DNA from: Shinella granuli
GTDB lineage: Bacteria > Pseudomonadota > Alphaproteobacteria > Rhizobiales > Rhizobiaceae
NCBI RefSeq assembly: GCF_004341885.1
Contig: NZ_SLVX01000025.1
Location: forward strand, 1-64,000
DNA length: 64,000 nucleotides
Direction of reading: 5' to 3'
A program made the position numbers and the translations under genes. The notes beneath the pieces are model-generated. The model made no database searches. It was not told where the DNA came from and saw only the letters and a program-made list of their open reading frames with translations. Positions 16,090 to 24,588 of this stretch are shown piece by piece (positions within the stretch are counted from its first letter, which is position 1; every line of letters begins with the position of its first letter).

Positions 16090-16617
16090 CTAAGCGAAGG
16101 GGCGCAGGCGTCGAATGAGATCGCGCGCGGTCACGGACCCGACCGACCGGGTGCCGCTGTATTCGCGCCCACTCTCGGTCTGGACCACGAAGAGCGTCGG
16201 CGGCCCGTCGGCGCGCAGGTATCTGAGGAGCTCGCGGCTCGTCTGATCCATCCGGGTGACGTCGACCTTGATCAGCGCGATCCGTTGCATCGCGTGCTGG
16301 ACACCGGGATCGGGCAGGATTTTCTGATCGATCGTCTTGCAGACGGCGCACCATTCCGCTCCGATGTCGACAAGTGCCGCCTGGTAGTGCGGCGACAGCC
16401 GCGCCAGGGTCTCGTGATACTCGCGCAGGTTCGTGACGAGCGAAGGTGCGGCGGTCGCGTCGGCAGACAGAGCGCAGGCTGCCGCCATCGAGAGCGCGCC
16501 GACGAGGATCTGCCGCCGCGTTGCAGCGCCCTCAAGCTGTCGTGAGACCTTCTGGCGGCTCGCTGGTTTAGAAGCGCGGTCGCGGACCGCAAAGTATGTC
16601 CATTTCGTATGAGGCAT
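16090..16617 (-). CDS. Exported thioredoxin-like protein (DsbD-gamma-like)
   Basis: The product is 175 aa with a twin-arginine signal (ATRRQILVGALSM, about 31-43) and an AxA-type cleavage region. The thioredoxin domain has the active site WCAVCK in DIGAEWCAVCKTIDQ, resembling the C-terminal domain of DsbD. It probably reduces or relays thiols in the periplasm. A CTTAAG box lies between it and the divergent L,D-transpeptidase gene. The ATG at 16617 has GGAGAA just upstream. Confidence 0.82.
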   Translation of the reverse strand: MPHTKWTYFAVRDRASKPASRQKVSRQLEGAATRRQILVGALSMAAACALSADATAAPSLVTNLREYHETLARLSPHYQAALVDIGAEWCAVCKTIDQKILPDPGVQHAMQRIALIKVDVTRMDQTSRELLRYLRADGPPTLFVVQTESGREYSGTRSVGSVTARDLIRRLRPFA

Positions 16618-16657
16618 GCAGGGTTCTCCGTTGTCGATGGCAACGGGAAGCGCCGGC

Positions 16658-16674
16658 CTTAAGGCAGGCTTAAG
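16658..16674. promoter_or_regulatory. QseB/PmrA-type box between the thioredoxin and L,D-transpeptidase genes
   Basis: The sequence is CTTAAG-GCAGG-CTTAAG, perfect half-sites with an 11-bp period. It sits in the middle of a divergent intergenic region, so it may serve both directions. Confidence 0.8.
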
Positions 16675-16730
16675 GTGGGGCTGGAGTTTCGGCCTTCTGA
16701 ACTGAACGAATTCAGAAGGTTGAGAGACAA

Positions 16731-17450
16731 TTGACGAACACCATGTTTATCGGCCCGATGGGCCGACGCGCGTTCATGCTCGGTGCCAGCGCCTTTATTT
16801 TGGCCGGCTGCGTTTCGACCGGCCAAACCGTTCCGACGATGACGCCTGTCGCTGAGATCGAGCCGGAACCTGTGGTCCCGCTCATGTACGCGGCGCTGCC
16901 GAACGAGCAATTTCCGATCCCCGAAGTCGATGTCTCCAAGGTCGACCAGAAATGGTGGCGAACCGAAGTCGACTATCCGACCGGCGAAAAGGTAGGGACG
17001 GTCGTCGTCGATACACCAAACCGTTATCTGTATCATGTCAGATCGAACGGTCGGGCGACCCGGTATGGCGTGGGCGTCGGACGTGATGGGTTCGCCTGGG
17101 CCGGTCAGGGGCACATCGCATACAAGCGCGAATGGCCTCGTTGGCGTCCGCCCAACGAAATGGTCGCGCGCCAGCCTGAACTCGAGCCGTATAGCATCGA
17201 CAATGGCGGCATGCCTCCCGGCTTGAACAACCCGCTCGGCTCCCGGGCGCTTTATATTCATGAAGGAAACCGCGATACGATCTATCGCATCCATGGCACT
17301 CCTGAATTCTCAACCATCGGGAAGTCGGTGTCCTCTGGTTGCATCCGCATGCTCAATCAGGATGTCATTCATCTCGCCGACAACGTCCGCGACGGCAGCG
17401 CTATTGTGGTCATCCCCGATCCCTCGATGTCGCATTTGCTGGTTGGATAG
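16731..17450 (+). CDS. L,D-transpeptidase (ErfK/YbiS/YcfS type) lipoprotein
   Basis: The product is 239 aa from a TTG at 16731; the ATG at 16743 is an alternative. A GRRAFMLGASAFILAGC segment combines a twin-arginine and a lipobox (C27). The YkuD domain has H188 (YRIHGT) and the nucleophile C204 (SVSSGCIRML). It forms 3-3 crosslinks or attaches proteins to peptidoglycan in the periplasm. The single active cysteine is the kind protected by DsbG in E. coli. An alpha/beta hydrolase gene follows 10 bp downstream. Confidence 0.9.
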   Translation: MTNTMFIGPMGRRAFMLGASAFILAGCVSTGQTVPTMTPVAEIEPEPVVPLMYAALPNEQFPIPEVDVSKVDQKWWRTEVDYPTGEKVGTVVVDTPNRYLYHVRSNGRATRYGVGVGRDGFAWAGQGHIAYKREWPRWRPPNEMVARQPELEPYSIDNGGMPPGLNNPLGSRALYIHEGNRDTIYRIHGTPEFSTIGKSVSSGCIRMLNQDVIHLADNVRDGSAIVVIPDPSMSHLLVG

Positions 17451-17460
17451 CTGGGGTCAG

Positions 17461-18213
17461 ATGCCGAACGAAGTCGTCAGCTATGAAGTCGAGATGCGTG
17501 GCTATGTGCTACACGCGAGCTACTTCGGGCCTCGGGATCGATCGGCGTTGCTGCTGCACGGCGGCGGTAACACGGCCTCCGCAGACATATTCCCGCTTCG
17601 CGTCGATCTCGCCGAGCGCGGTATTGGTACGCTGGCATTGGATCATCGGGGCCATGGACTGACCGGCGGCGATGTACAGAAGAGTTCGCTGGCGCTGAGG
17701 GTCGACGAAGCGCGAGCAGCGATCGAGGCGGTCCGGCCGCGCAATCTGCTCGGTGCGGTTTCCATGAGCATGGGAGGCTATGTCGCTGTCAGGTTGTCGC
17801 AAACCGTCTCGCTGAACGCCCTGGTCATGATCGCGCCGGCGATGTACGTCGGCCAGGCGTTTACGGTGCCCTTTGGCCCGGCGTTTTCGGCCATCATCCG
17901 GCGCTACGAGAGCTGGCGCGACAGCGATGCCTTTGACATCCTGAGACGTTTCGGTGGGCGGGTGCTGATCGTTGCGGGCGAAGAGGATCGAACGATCCCG
18001 GCCGGCGTGATCGAGGCTTGCGCGGACGCAATGCCTTCCGATTGCTCCGCCGTGATCTCGCTACCCGGCGTCGATCACTTCGTGATGAGCCGCCTGCGCG
18101 CGGGCCCGGCCGATCGTCTGGCCGGAATCCTGGATCGGATGGCTGCGGCCCTTCTGGGAGATGATCAGGGGTGTGCCTCCGCAATATCCGCTCCGGGCCG
18201 TGCGGAAGCCTGA
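17461..18213 (+). CDS. Alpha/beta hydrolase
   Basis: The product is 250 aa. Features are the oxyanion HGGG, nucleophile elbow SMSMGG, late acid region AGEEDRTIP and final GVDHF histidine, giving a serine-aspartate-histidine triad. No signal peptide is visible, so it is cytoplasmic. The substrate is unknown. It is in an operon with the L,D-transpeptidase and overlaps the convergent methyltransferase gene by 49 bp at the 3' ends. Confidence 0.8.
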   Translation: MPNEVVSYEVEMRGYVLHASYFGPRDRSALLLHGGGNTASADIFPLRVDLAERGIGTLALDHRGHGLTGGDVQKSSLALRVDEARAAIEAVRPRNLLGAVSMSMGGYVAVRLSQTVSLNALVMIAPAMYVGQAFTVPFGPAFSAIIRRYESWRDSDAFDILRRFGGRVLIVAGEEDRTIPAGVIEACADAMPSDCSAVISLPGVDHFVMSRLRAGPADRLAGILDRMAAALLGDDQGCASAISAPGRAEA

Positions 18214-18875
18214 GCGGCGACGCGAAGCTCGGCATGCTCCGCCCCGATCGCCGGCAACGGAAGGGCATCGTGCCTTGCCTTTTCCGCGACGAGATCGATC
18301 AGCGCAGACATGCCGGAATGCCCCACGCCTTCCTCGATCGCGCTGTCATGCGCGCGAAGATGGCGGATTTCCCAATGCCCGAACGATCGGATCAGCAGGT
18401 CCTGCGTATAGAGATGATCGGCGTGCGGCGGGCCGCCGGTGCCATAGCCGAGCTGTTCGACGCGATAGCCCTGCATGATCAGGAGCCCGCCCGGCCTCAG
18501 GCAGGTGTGGAAGCCTTCGAACATGATCCGGCGCAGCTCGGGCGGAGCGAACTGCACGAAGATCGCGACGACGAGATCGTAGGCCTCGGGCTCCCACTCC
18601 CATTCGGCGAGATCGGCAAGCACGGTCTCCAGGGTGACGCCGCGCCGGCGGGCGAGCTCGCGCGCCTTGGCAAGGCCGACCGTCGAGGCGTCGATCGACA
18701 CGACGTCGAGGCCGCGCTCGGCGAGCCAGACGCCGTTACGGCCCTCTCCATCGGCCACTGCGAGCGCCTTCATGCCTGGCTCAAGCCGGAAGGCTTGCGA
18801 GGCAAGAAAGGCGTTCGGCTCAGTCCCGAACAGATAGTCTTCACCTTCAAATCTACGATCCCAATCGTTCTCCAT
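18165..18875 (-). CDS. Class I SAM-dependent methyltransferase (TehB/thiol-methyltransferase-like)
   Basis: The product is 236 aa. The SAM motif is AVADGEGRNGVWLAERGLDV with the second acidic strand VVSIDAS, and AYDLVVAIFVQFAPPELR is the catalytic-strand region. Its start (ENDWDRRFEGEDYLFGTEPN) is like proteins annotated as tellurite-resistance or thiol methyltransferases. The substrate is not known. Its 3' end overlaps the hydrolase gene. Confidence 0.75.
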   Translation of the reverse strand: MENDWDRRFEGEDYLFGTEPNAFLASQAFRLEPGMKALAVADGEGRNGVWLAERGLDVVSIDASTVGLAKARELARRRGVTLETVLADLAEWEWEPEAYDLVVAIFVQFAPPELRRIMFEGFHTCLRPGGLLIMQGYRVEQLGYGTGGPPHADHLYTQDLLIRSFGHWEIRHLRAHDSAIEEGVGHSGMSALIDLVAEKARHDALPLPAIGAEHAELRVAAQASARPGADIAEAHP

Positions 18876-18959
18876 GGCAGTCGTCCCAGTGGCTTGAAAG
18901 GCTTCCGGCTCGAGGAGACAGAAGCCTGTTTTTGTTAGGCAGGCATATTGTCGGTATGG

Positions 18960-19622
18960 CTAGATCACGACAACCTTCGAACCCGTCGGAACCCGGCGAT
19001 AGAGGTCGATGACATCCTGGTTCATCATGCGGATGCAGCCGGAGGAAACGGCATGGCCGATCGTTTCCGGCTGGTTGGTGCCGTGAATGCGGAACAGGGT
19101 GTCCTTGCCGTTCTTGAAGAGATAGAGCGCACGGGCGCCCAACGGATTGTTGGCTCCGCCCTCCATGCCTCCGGACCATTGGGCGTATTTTTCCGGCTCG
19201 CGCCTGATCATGTCCGGTGTGGGCGTCCACTTCGGCCATTCCTGCTTCCAGGCGATATTGGCGGTGCCCGTGAATTCCATTCCCTCGCGGCCGACGCCGA
19301 CGCCATAACGCATCGCCTTTCCGCCCTCCTGAACGAGATAGACGAAGCGGTTTTTCGTATCGACCACGATGGTGCCCGGCCGCTCGCTTGTGCGGTAGTC
19401 CACCTGCTGCCGGAGGTTCTTCGGATTGACGCGAGATGTGTCGATCGCCGCGACCGGAAACCTTTCATTGGTCTGGGCGGCGTAGCTGGCGACTGTCGCG
19501 GGCCGATTGCGGTCAAGCGGCTGCGTGACGGCGGTTGTCGGCATCGTCGCCGTGGTGCAGCCGGCGGCGACCAGGCTGAACAGGAAGGCGGAAAACAATC
19601 CGCTCTTTTTTGATAGACTCAT
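18960..19622 (-). CDS. L,D-transpeptidase (ErfK/YbiS type) lipoprotein
   Basis: The product is 220 aa with a lipobox at VAAGC (C22). The YkuD domain has H180 (FRIHGT) and C196 (AVSSGCIRMM). It is a paralogue of the gene at 16731, sharing the same order of motifs (for example YGVGVGREG and NNPLGARALYL). It lies 104 bp after the tlpA-like gene on the same strand, so it may be read from the dsbD promoter. Confidence 0.9.
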   Translation of the reverse strand: MSLSKKSGLFSAFLFSLVAAGCTTATMPTTAVTQPLDRNRPATVASYAAQTNERFPVAAIDTSRVNPKNLRQQVDYRTSERPGTIVVDTKNRFVYLVQEGGKAMRYGVGVGREGMEFTGTANIAWKQEWPKWTPTPDMIRREPEKYAQWSGGMEGGANNPLGARALYLFKNGKDTLFRIHGTNQPETIGHAVSSGCIRMMNQDVIDLYRRVPTGSKVVVI

Positions 19623-19726
19623 TTCGATTCACGCATCGTTGTCCGCGCTCCGGTCAGGGAATGCGGATGGTTCAGGTTCGGGGTTAAGGGAACGGGCCGC
19701 CCGCCATCGGATCGGGCAGGCAGGCA

Positions 19727-20530
19727 TCATGTCGAGCCTCCAAGCCTCTCGATGGCGGCATTGAGCGCCTCGCGCGAGATCTCGCCCATGTGCATGGAGG
19801 CGAGTGTCCCGTCGGCTCTGAGGAACAGGGTGATGGGAAGTCCCATGCTTCCGTAGTGGCGGGGGATCTGCATCGACTGGTCGAGCAGGACGCGATCGAG
19901 CTTGAGGTTTTCTTTTGCGAGATAGGCACGGATCGTTTCCGAGCCTTCGCCCTGATTGACGAAGAGGAAGGCGACGTCATCACGGCTTGCGGCGACTTCC
20001 GCCAGCAGCGGCATTTCCCTGCGGCATGGCGGGCACCAGCTCGCCCAGAGATTGACGACAGCGGGTTTGCCGATCACGTCGCTGACCGCGAGCGGAGGAC
20101 CGTCCATTTGCTGAAGCGCGATTGTCGGGGCGGGCTGACCGAGCGTGGCCTGGGTGAGTTGGGTCACGCCGACCCACAGCACGAGGCTGAGGCCGAGGGC
20201 CCCTGCGGCAGCAAGCCCGGCCTTGAGCGAGCGGATGAAGAACACGCTGACGAGCAGCACGCCGACAAAGCCGGCAATCGGCTGGAAGCCGCCCTGCCAG
20301 AAGGCGAAGATCCGCATGGGCTCGGCCGCGAAGCTTTGCCAATGCAGCGCGACATGACCAAGGCGGGCAGCGACCAGGCCGCCGATCAGCGCCCAGGTCG
20401 ACCATTGACCGATGATAGGGTCGACGCGGCGCGCGAGGATCGACGTCGCGATCGTGAAGGTGAAGATGCCGAGAACGGCCGCGAATTGCTCCGAGGCGAA
20501 GACGAAAGGCCCAATCGCGATGGCGTTCAT
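19727..20530 (-). CDS. TlpA/ResA-like thiol-disulfide protein with polytopic N-terminus
   Basis: The product is 267 aa. About four membrane helices (roughly 10-125) resemble the N-terminus of prolipoprotein diacylglyceryl transferase. They are followed by a TlpA domain with the active site WASWCPPCRREMP. It probably exchanges electrons with DsbD, whose stop overlaps this start by 4 bp. DsbD plus TlpA recalls the ScsB/ScsD pair of copper-tolerance loci. Confidence 0.85.
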   Translation of the reverse strand: MNAIAIGPFVFASEQFAAVLGIFTFTIATSILARRVDPIIGQWSTWALIGGLVAARLGHVALHWQSFAAEPMRIFAFWQGGFQPIAGFVGVLLVSVFFIRSLKAGLAAAGALGLSLVLWVGVTQLTQATLGQPAPTIALQQMDGPPLAVSDVIGKPAVVNLWASWCPPCRREMPLLAEVAASRDDVAFLFVNQGEGSETIRAYLAKENLKLDRVLLDQSMQIPRHYGSMGLPITLFLRADGTLASMHMGEISREALNAAIERLGGST

Positions 20531-22416
20531 CGCACCGTCCCGGTCTTGTCGGACCCAATCTGCTCAACAGAGGCTTGCAAGGTCGCTTTGGTCACATCTC
20601 CCACAAGCCGCGTTCCGGTCGCCTCTCGCCCTTCGGGATCGACGAAGATCATCGTCGGCGGACCGACCACCTGAAGGCCCTGCATGATCTGCCGCTGTTC
20701 CGGCGTGTTGCCGCTGACATCGAGCTTGATGAGATTGAAGCGGGCGAGCGTGGACTGGACGGCGGGATCGGACAGGACGCTGCGGTCTATGACGGCGCAG
20801 GTTACGCACCAGTCCGCGGTGACGTAGAGCAGGCTCGGTTTACCGTTCCGTCCCGCGATTTCCGTCTGAAGCTCGGCGGGCGTGCCCGCGCTGCGGAAGG
20901 CAAGCGCTTCCGAAGAACCGGGAGCGCCTCCGGTTCCGGCCGCAAGGTTGGCGAGAGGCCGGAAGGGATCTCCGGCACCGCTGGCAGCCCCGACGGCCAG
21001 CACGATGCCATAGAGTGCAGCCGCGATGCCGGCGGCCTTTGCCGCCCGCCGCCGCCCCGAAGCATCCGGCCCGATCGTATCGAAGGCGCCCAGCCAGACC
21101 GCAAGACCGATCGCGAATAGGGCCCAGAGCGCAAGGCCCGCTTCTGCCGGGATGATGCGCGAGACCATCCAGATGGCGGTCGCCACGAAGACGAACCCGA
21201 ACGCCTGCCGGACGACGGTCATCCACGCTCCCGCTTTGGGCAGCGCCTTCGGGCCGAGTGTGCCGAAAGCGATCAGCGGAATGCCCTTGCCCAGGCCAAG
21301 CGCGAAGAGGGATGCTGCCCCGAGCGCGACGTCGCCGGTCTGGGCGATGTAGATCAGAGCACCGGCGAGCGGCGCGGTCACGCAAGGCCCGACGATCAGT
21401 GCCGAGGTGAAGCCGAGCAGCCCGGCCGAGGCCAAAGAGCCGCGATTGCCCTGACCGAGCCGGCCGATGGCATTGACCCAGGCCGATGGCAGTTGCAGTT
21501 CGAACAGCCCGAACATCGACAAGGCCAGCACGACGAAGAGCACGGAGACCGCGCCGATGGCGAGCGGCGACTGAAGCGCCATCTGCAAATTCTGTCCGGA
21601 CCAGGCTGCCGCCACGCCGAGCAGGCCCAACGCGCTTGCCATCGCCAGCACGTAGGCAAGCGACAGGGTGAAGCCCCTCAGCGCGGTGACGGACTCGCCC
21701 TGGCGCGCGATCGCTCCGGCAAGGATCGGGTACATCGGGAAGACGCATGGGGTGAAGGCGAGCAGCACGCCGAACAGCATGAAGCTTGCCAGAACCATTG
21801 CGACGCCGCCGTCCTTCAGCAGCGAACCGATCATGCCGCCATTGTCGGCCGCGATGGAAATGCCGGTCTCGTTTCCGGTCGCCGGCCCGCTCGCAGGAGT
21901 CGTGACGGCCGGGGTCGTCCACTCGTTCGCCTGCGTCGCCGGGGCGCGCTCCTCCGGATCGGTTACGGCAAGCGTCGTCGCATCGACATGGCGCACGATC
22001 GGCGGATAGCAGATGCCGTGGTCCTGGCATCCCTGATAGCGGACTTCGAGCGGAGCGGATGCCGAGGCATCAAGGGGAAGCACTGCGGCGACGTGATCGT
22101 GAAAGACGGTCGAGGGGCCGAAGGTCGGGTCGTCCTTGCTCTGGCCGTTCCCCTGGAGCTCGGGAACCGGAAGATCCGAGCCGCTGCGAGCGAAGCTGAA
22201 TTTGTCCTGGTACAGGTAGTATCCCGGCGCGATCGTCCACCGAATCTGGACGCTACCGTCGTTTTGTCGTGTCGCCGAGAGTTTGAACGCCTGATCGACG
22301 GGAAGCGGCATTCCACCCGAAGACGTCACCTGCGCCGATGCCGGTGTGATCGACAGCGCTGCAAACGCCATGATCATGGCCGCGAGAATGACGGACCAGA
22401 CAGTTCTTGAAGGCAA
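20527..22416 (-). CDS. dsbD: Thiol:disulfide interchange protein DsbD (ScsB-like)
   Basis: The product is 629 aa from a TTG at 22416, chosen because GGGAG lies 6 bp upstream and a signal peptide ending in ASA follows. The alpha domain has C130 and C136 (YQGCQDHGICYPP). The membrane core has C224 (FTPCVFPMYP) and C345 (VGPCVTAPL). The gamma domain has WCVTC (537-540). It carries electrons from cytoplasmic thioredoxin to periplasmic thiol proteins. The CTTAAG box lies inside the longer open frame, which excludes the upstream ATG. Confidence 0.93.
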   Translation of the reverse strand: MPSRTVWSVILAAMIMAFAALSITPASAQVTSSGGMPLPVDQAFKLSATRQNDGSVQIRWTIAPGYYLYQDKFSFARSGSDLPVPELQGNGQSKDDPTFGPSTVFHDHVAAVLPLDASASAPLEVRYQGCQDHGICYPPIVRHVDATTLAVTDPEERAPATQANEWTTPAVTTPASGPATGNETGISIAADNGGMIGSLLKDGGVAMVLASFMLFGVLLAFTPCVFPMYPILAGAIARQGESVTALRGFTLSLAYVLAMASALGLLGVAAAWSGQNLQMALQSPLAIGAVSVLFVVLALSMFGLFELQLPSAWVNAIGRLGQGNRGSLASAGLLGFTSALIVGPCVTAPLAGALIYIAQTGDVALGAASLFALGLGKGIPLIAFGTLGPKALPKAGAWMTVVRQAFGFVFVATAIWMVSRIIPAEAGLALWALFAIGLAVWLGAFDTIGPDASGRRRAAKAAGIAAALYGIVLAVGAASGAGDPFRPLANLAAGTGGAPGSSEALAFRSAGTPAELQTEIAGRNGKPSLLYVTADWCVTCAVIDRSVLSDPAVQSTLARFNLIKLDVSGNTPEQRQIMQGLQVVGPPTMIFVDPEGREATGTRLVGDVTKATLQASVEQIGSDKTGTVR

Positions 22417-22465
22417 TGCACGCTCCCGCTTGACGTTACGACGGCGGGAGAGGTCGGATCGGCAG

Positions 22466-22482
22466 CTTAAGGCAGACTTAAG
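22466..22482 (-). promoter_or_regulatory. QseB/PmrA-type box upstream of dsbD
   Basis: The sequence is CTTAAG-GCAGA-CTTAAG, two perfect half-sites 50 bp before the TTG start of dsbD. Confidence 0.8.
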
Positions 22483-22525
22483 GGCATCTTTATTCGTTGG
22501 ATGTAGGAAAACCCCGCCGAAACGC

Positions 22526-23308
22526 CTAGAGCGGCCCGAACAAAGCTTCCAGAGCGGCTCCTCGGGGTGCACCGCTTTGAAGGATCAGTTCGCCATCGCT
22601 GCCTTGCGCGACGAGGCCGGGCGTACCGCTAAAGCCAAGCCGCCTCATCAGCTCAACATTGCCGGTGAGCTTGGTGTTGGTCTCCGGCGAGATCTTCGCC
22701 AGCGGGGCAATCCCGCCGGAGCCGTGGTTCATCTCGTTTTGCGTCAAGGCGGCTTGCGGATCGGCGGCTTCGATGATTGCGGCTGCCTTCGCAGCCGAGT
22801 CTGCCCGGATCACACCCACCATGACGTGGCGAAGCTGGACCTTGCCGGCCTCCACCCATGGCCGCGCCGAACGCCATAGCTCATTGCAAAATGGGCAATT
22901 GGCGTCGGTGAATGCGTAGACGACGCGCTCCGCATTCGGATTGCCGTCCTGAACCCAGGCCGCGGCTTCAAGCGCTCCCCAGGCCTCCCGCTGCATCGGC
23001 TCGCTCGTTGCCTGCTTCAACGCGGCGTCGGCAACAGAATCGCCCTTGGCATCGATCAGGGTGCCGATCAGCGCATAATTGGCGTCGGGCATGATGTAGA
23101 CGGCCAGCGGCTGCGTGCCCGAGCTCGCGGCATAGGCCTGCAATCCGCCCGGCACCTCCAGGGGGCCGTGGATAGTCAGGCCCTGGCTCTTCAGCGACGC
23201 AAGGATCGCCTCGGAGTTGCTTGCCGTCTGTAACGAGGCCGTTTCAGTATTGTCGTTGCAGCCGGCGAGCATCGTTGCGAGCGCGATGGCGGGTAGAAGC
23301 TTTTTCAT
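22526..23308 (-). CDS. DsbG/DsbC-like periplasmic disulfide isomerase lipoprotein
   Basis: The product is 260 aa. A lipobox (MLAGC, C17) is followed by a DsbC/G dimerisation-like domain and a thioredoxin domain with CPFC in FTDANCPFCNELW. FSGTPGLV contains the cis-Pro loop. DsbG in E. coli, reduced by DsbD, rescues oxidised single cysteines of L,D-transpeptidases. Its neighbours here are exactly those partners. The ATG at 23308 is 62 bp downstream of a CTTAAG box. Confidence 0.87.
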   Translation of the reverse strand: MKKLLPAIALATMLAGCNDNTETASLQTASNSEAILASLKSQGLTIHGPLEVPGGLQAYAASSGTQPLAVYIMPDANYALIGTLIDAKGDSVADAALKQATSEPMQREAWGALEAAAWVQDGNPNAERVVYAFTDANCPFCNELWRSARPWVEAGKVQLRHVMVGVIRADSAAKAAAIIEAADPQAALTQNEMNHGSGGIAPLAKISPETNTKLTGNVELMRRLGFSGTPGLVAQGSDGELILQSGAPRGAALEALFGPL

Positions 23309-23369
23309 TCGTGAGGCACCAGTCGATGTTATGGACAGATCTGAATGTCTGCTGCCTTTTGCCTGCGAG

Positions 23370-23386
23370 CTTAAGGCAGCATTAAG
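23370..23386 (-). promoter_or_regulatory. QseB/PmrA-type box upstream of the dsbG-like gene
   Basis: The plus-strand sequence is CTTAAG-GCAGC-ATTAAG. One half-site is perfect and the other has one change, with the 11-bp period kept. Confidence 0.7.
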
Positions 23387-23406
23387 CTCCGCCGCGGCGT
23401 TTGCCG

Positions 23407-24588
23407 TCACGAGCCGTCCACCAGAGAATAGATGTCTTTCCTGAACTGCGCCGGCCCCGCCGGAACGCCCCAGGCAGTGATGTAGACGAAGTGGACCGGA
23501 ACGGGATTGGTGATCGCGACGTCCCGGCGCTGACCATTGGTCAGGAATTCCGCGACGGCCTCGGTAGACCAACCCGGCGTATCCTTGAGCAGCCAGGTCA
23601 CGAATTCCGGAATGCGCTGAACCCTGACGCAGCCGGATGAGTGAAAGCGGCTGGCATCGCCGAACAGGCCCGGGTCGGGCGTGTCGTGAAGATAGACCGA
23701 ATGTTGATTGGCGAAGTTGATGCGGACACGTCCAAGGGCATTGCGGCTCCCCGGCTCCTGCCGGAATACGTAGTTGGTCGCCTCGTCGGTGCTCCAGTCA
23801 ATGCTCGACGGCGACACTTCTTTCCAGTTGCCGGTGTAAATACGCATCCCCATACGCGTCAGGTAATCCGAGTCCCTGCGGATGATCGGGATGAGATCGC
23901 GGCGGATGATGCTTTTCGGCACATGCCAATAGGGATTGAAGTTAATCTCGTGGATCTTGCTCGAAAGCAGCGGCGTCGCGCGATTGGGCTGACCGACGAC
24001 GGCCGACTGGCGAAGCACCACGGCGCCATCTTCGACCATCTCGATCTGCGCCGAGGGAACGTTGACCGTCACCTGGCGACGATCGTCGACCAGAGCGGCC
24101 TGCAATCTGGGAATATTCGCAGTGAGGCTCCGCGCCCTGTCTGCCGCCGGACGGTTGAGCGCCTCGAACGTGGCAGCGCCCGCCACCCCGTCCACGGTGA
24201 GGCCATGCCGCGCCTGAAACCTGCGAATGGCGGCGTCGACGAAGCTGTCGACGACGGTGCCCGCGCCATATTGCGTCGCCAGGTCGCCCGTCACAGCGAG
24301 GCGTTGGCGCAGCCAGGAAACGTCGTTGCCCTGCGCGCCAAGGGAAAGCCGTTGCGTGAACGGATAGGCCGGCCATCCGCCTTCCGCCGCCCAACCGGCG
24401 TAGGTTTCGGAGGCAATCCGCGTCGCGTGCAATGTCGTCGCCGAGAGCAGCGGCGTTTCCACGTCCTGCAGGCCATCCATACGGGCGCTTGCCGTGTCGA
24501 AGGCCCCCTCCCAGTCGCGAGCGGACGCAGTGGAGAAGGTCGCGGATGCCAGCCCGCCGATCAGAAGAGAGCGTCGGTCCAGCATCAA
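23407..24588 (-). CDS. Large L,D-transpeptidase with peptidoglycan-binding domain (YcbB/LdtD type)
   Basis: The product is 393 aa. A twin-arginine-like leader (LDRRSLLIGGLASA) is followed by a PG-binding-1 domain (about 85-145; IRRFQARHGLTVDGVAG) and a YkuD domain. The catalytic residues are H301 in VYLHDTP and C320 in FHSSGCVRVQ, as in YcbB. It crosslinks peptidoglycan 3-3 and bypasses beta-lactam-sensitive enzymes. Its start overlaps the dsbA-like stop by 4 bp. Such a coupling of a cysteine transpeptidase to a thiol oxidoreductase is notable. Confidence 0.92.
   Translation of the reverse strand: MMLDRRSLLIGGLASATFSTASARDWEGAFDTASARMDGLQDVETPLLSATTLHATRIASETYAGWAAEGGWPAYPFTQRLSLGAQGNDVSWLRQRLAVTGDLATQYGAGTVVDSFVDAAIRRFQARHGLTVDGVAGAATFEALNRPAADRARSLTANIPRLQAALVDDRRQVTVNVPSAQIEMVEDGAVVLRQSAVVGQPNRATPLLSSKIHEINFNPYWHVPKSIIRRDLIPIIRRDSDYLTRMGMRIYTGNWKEVSPSSIDWSTDEATNYVFRQEPGSRNALGRVRINFANQHSVYLHDTPDPGLFGDASRFHSSGCVRVQRIPEFVTWLLKDTPGWSTEAVAEFLTNGQRRDVAITNPVPVHFVYITAWGVPAGPAQFRKDIYSLVDGS

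Noticed and set aside
18899..18936. Possible terminator between the methyltransferase and the L,D-transpeptidase
   Set aside because: The AGGCTTC/GAAGCCT stem with a T-run works only on the plus strand, where no gene ends nearby. The stem is short with a 15-nt loop.
19660..19690. Possible ninth CTTAAG-type box upstream of the L,D-transpeptidase at 18960
   Set aside because: Only GGTTAAG with a TTCAG 13 bp away. Spacing and sequence do not match the others.
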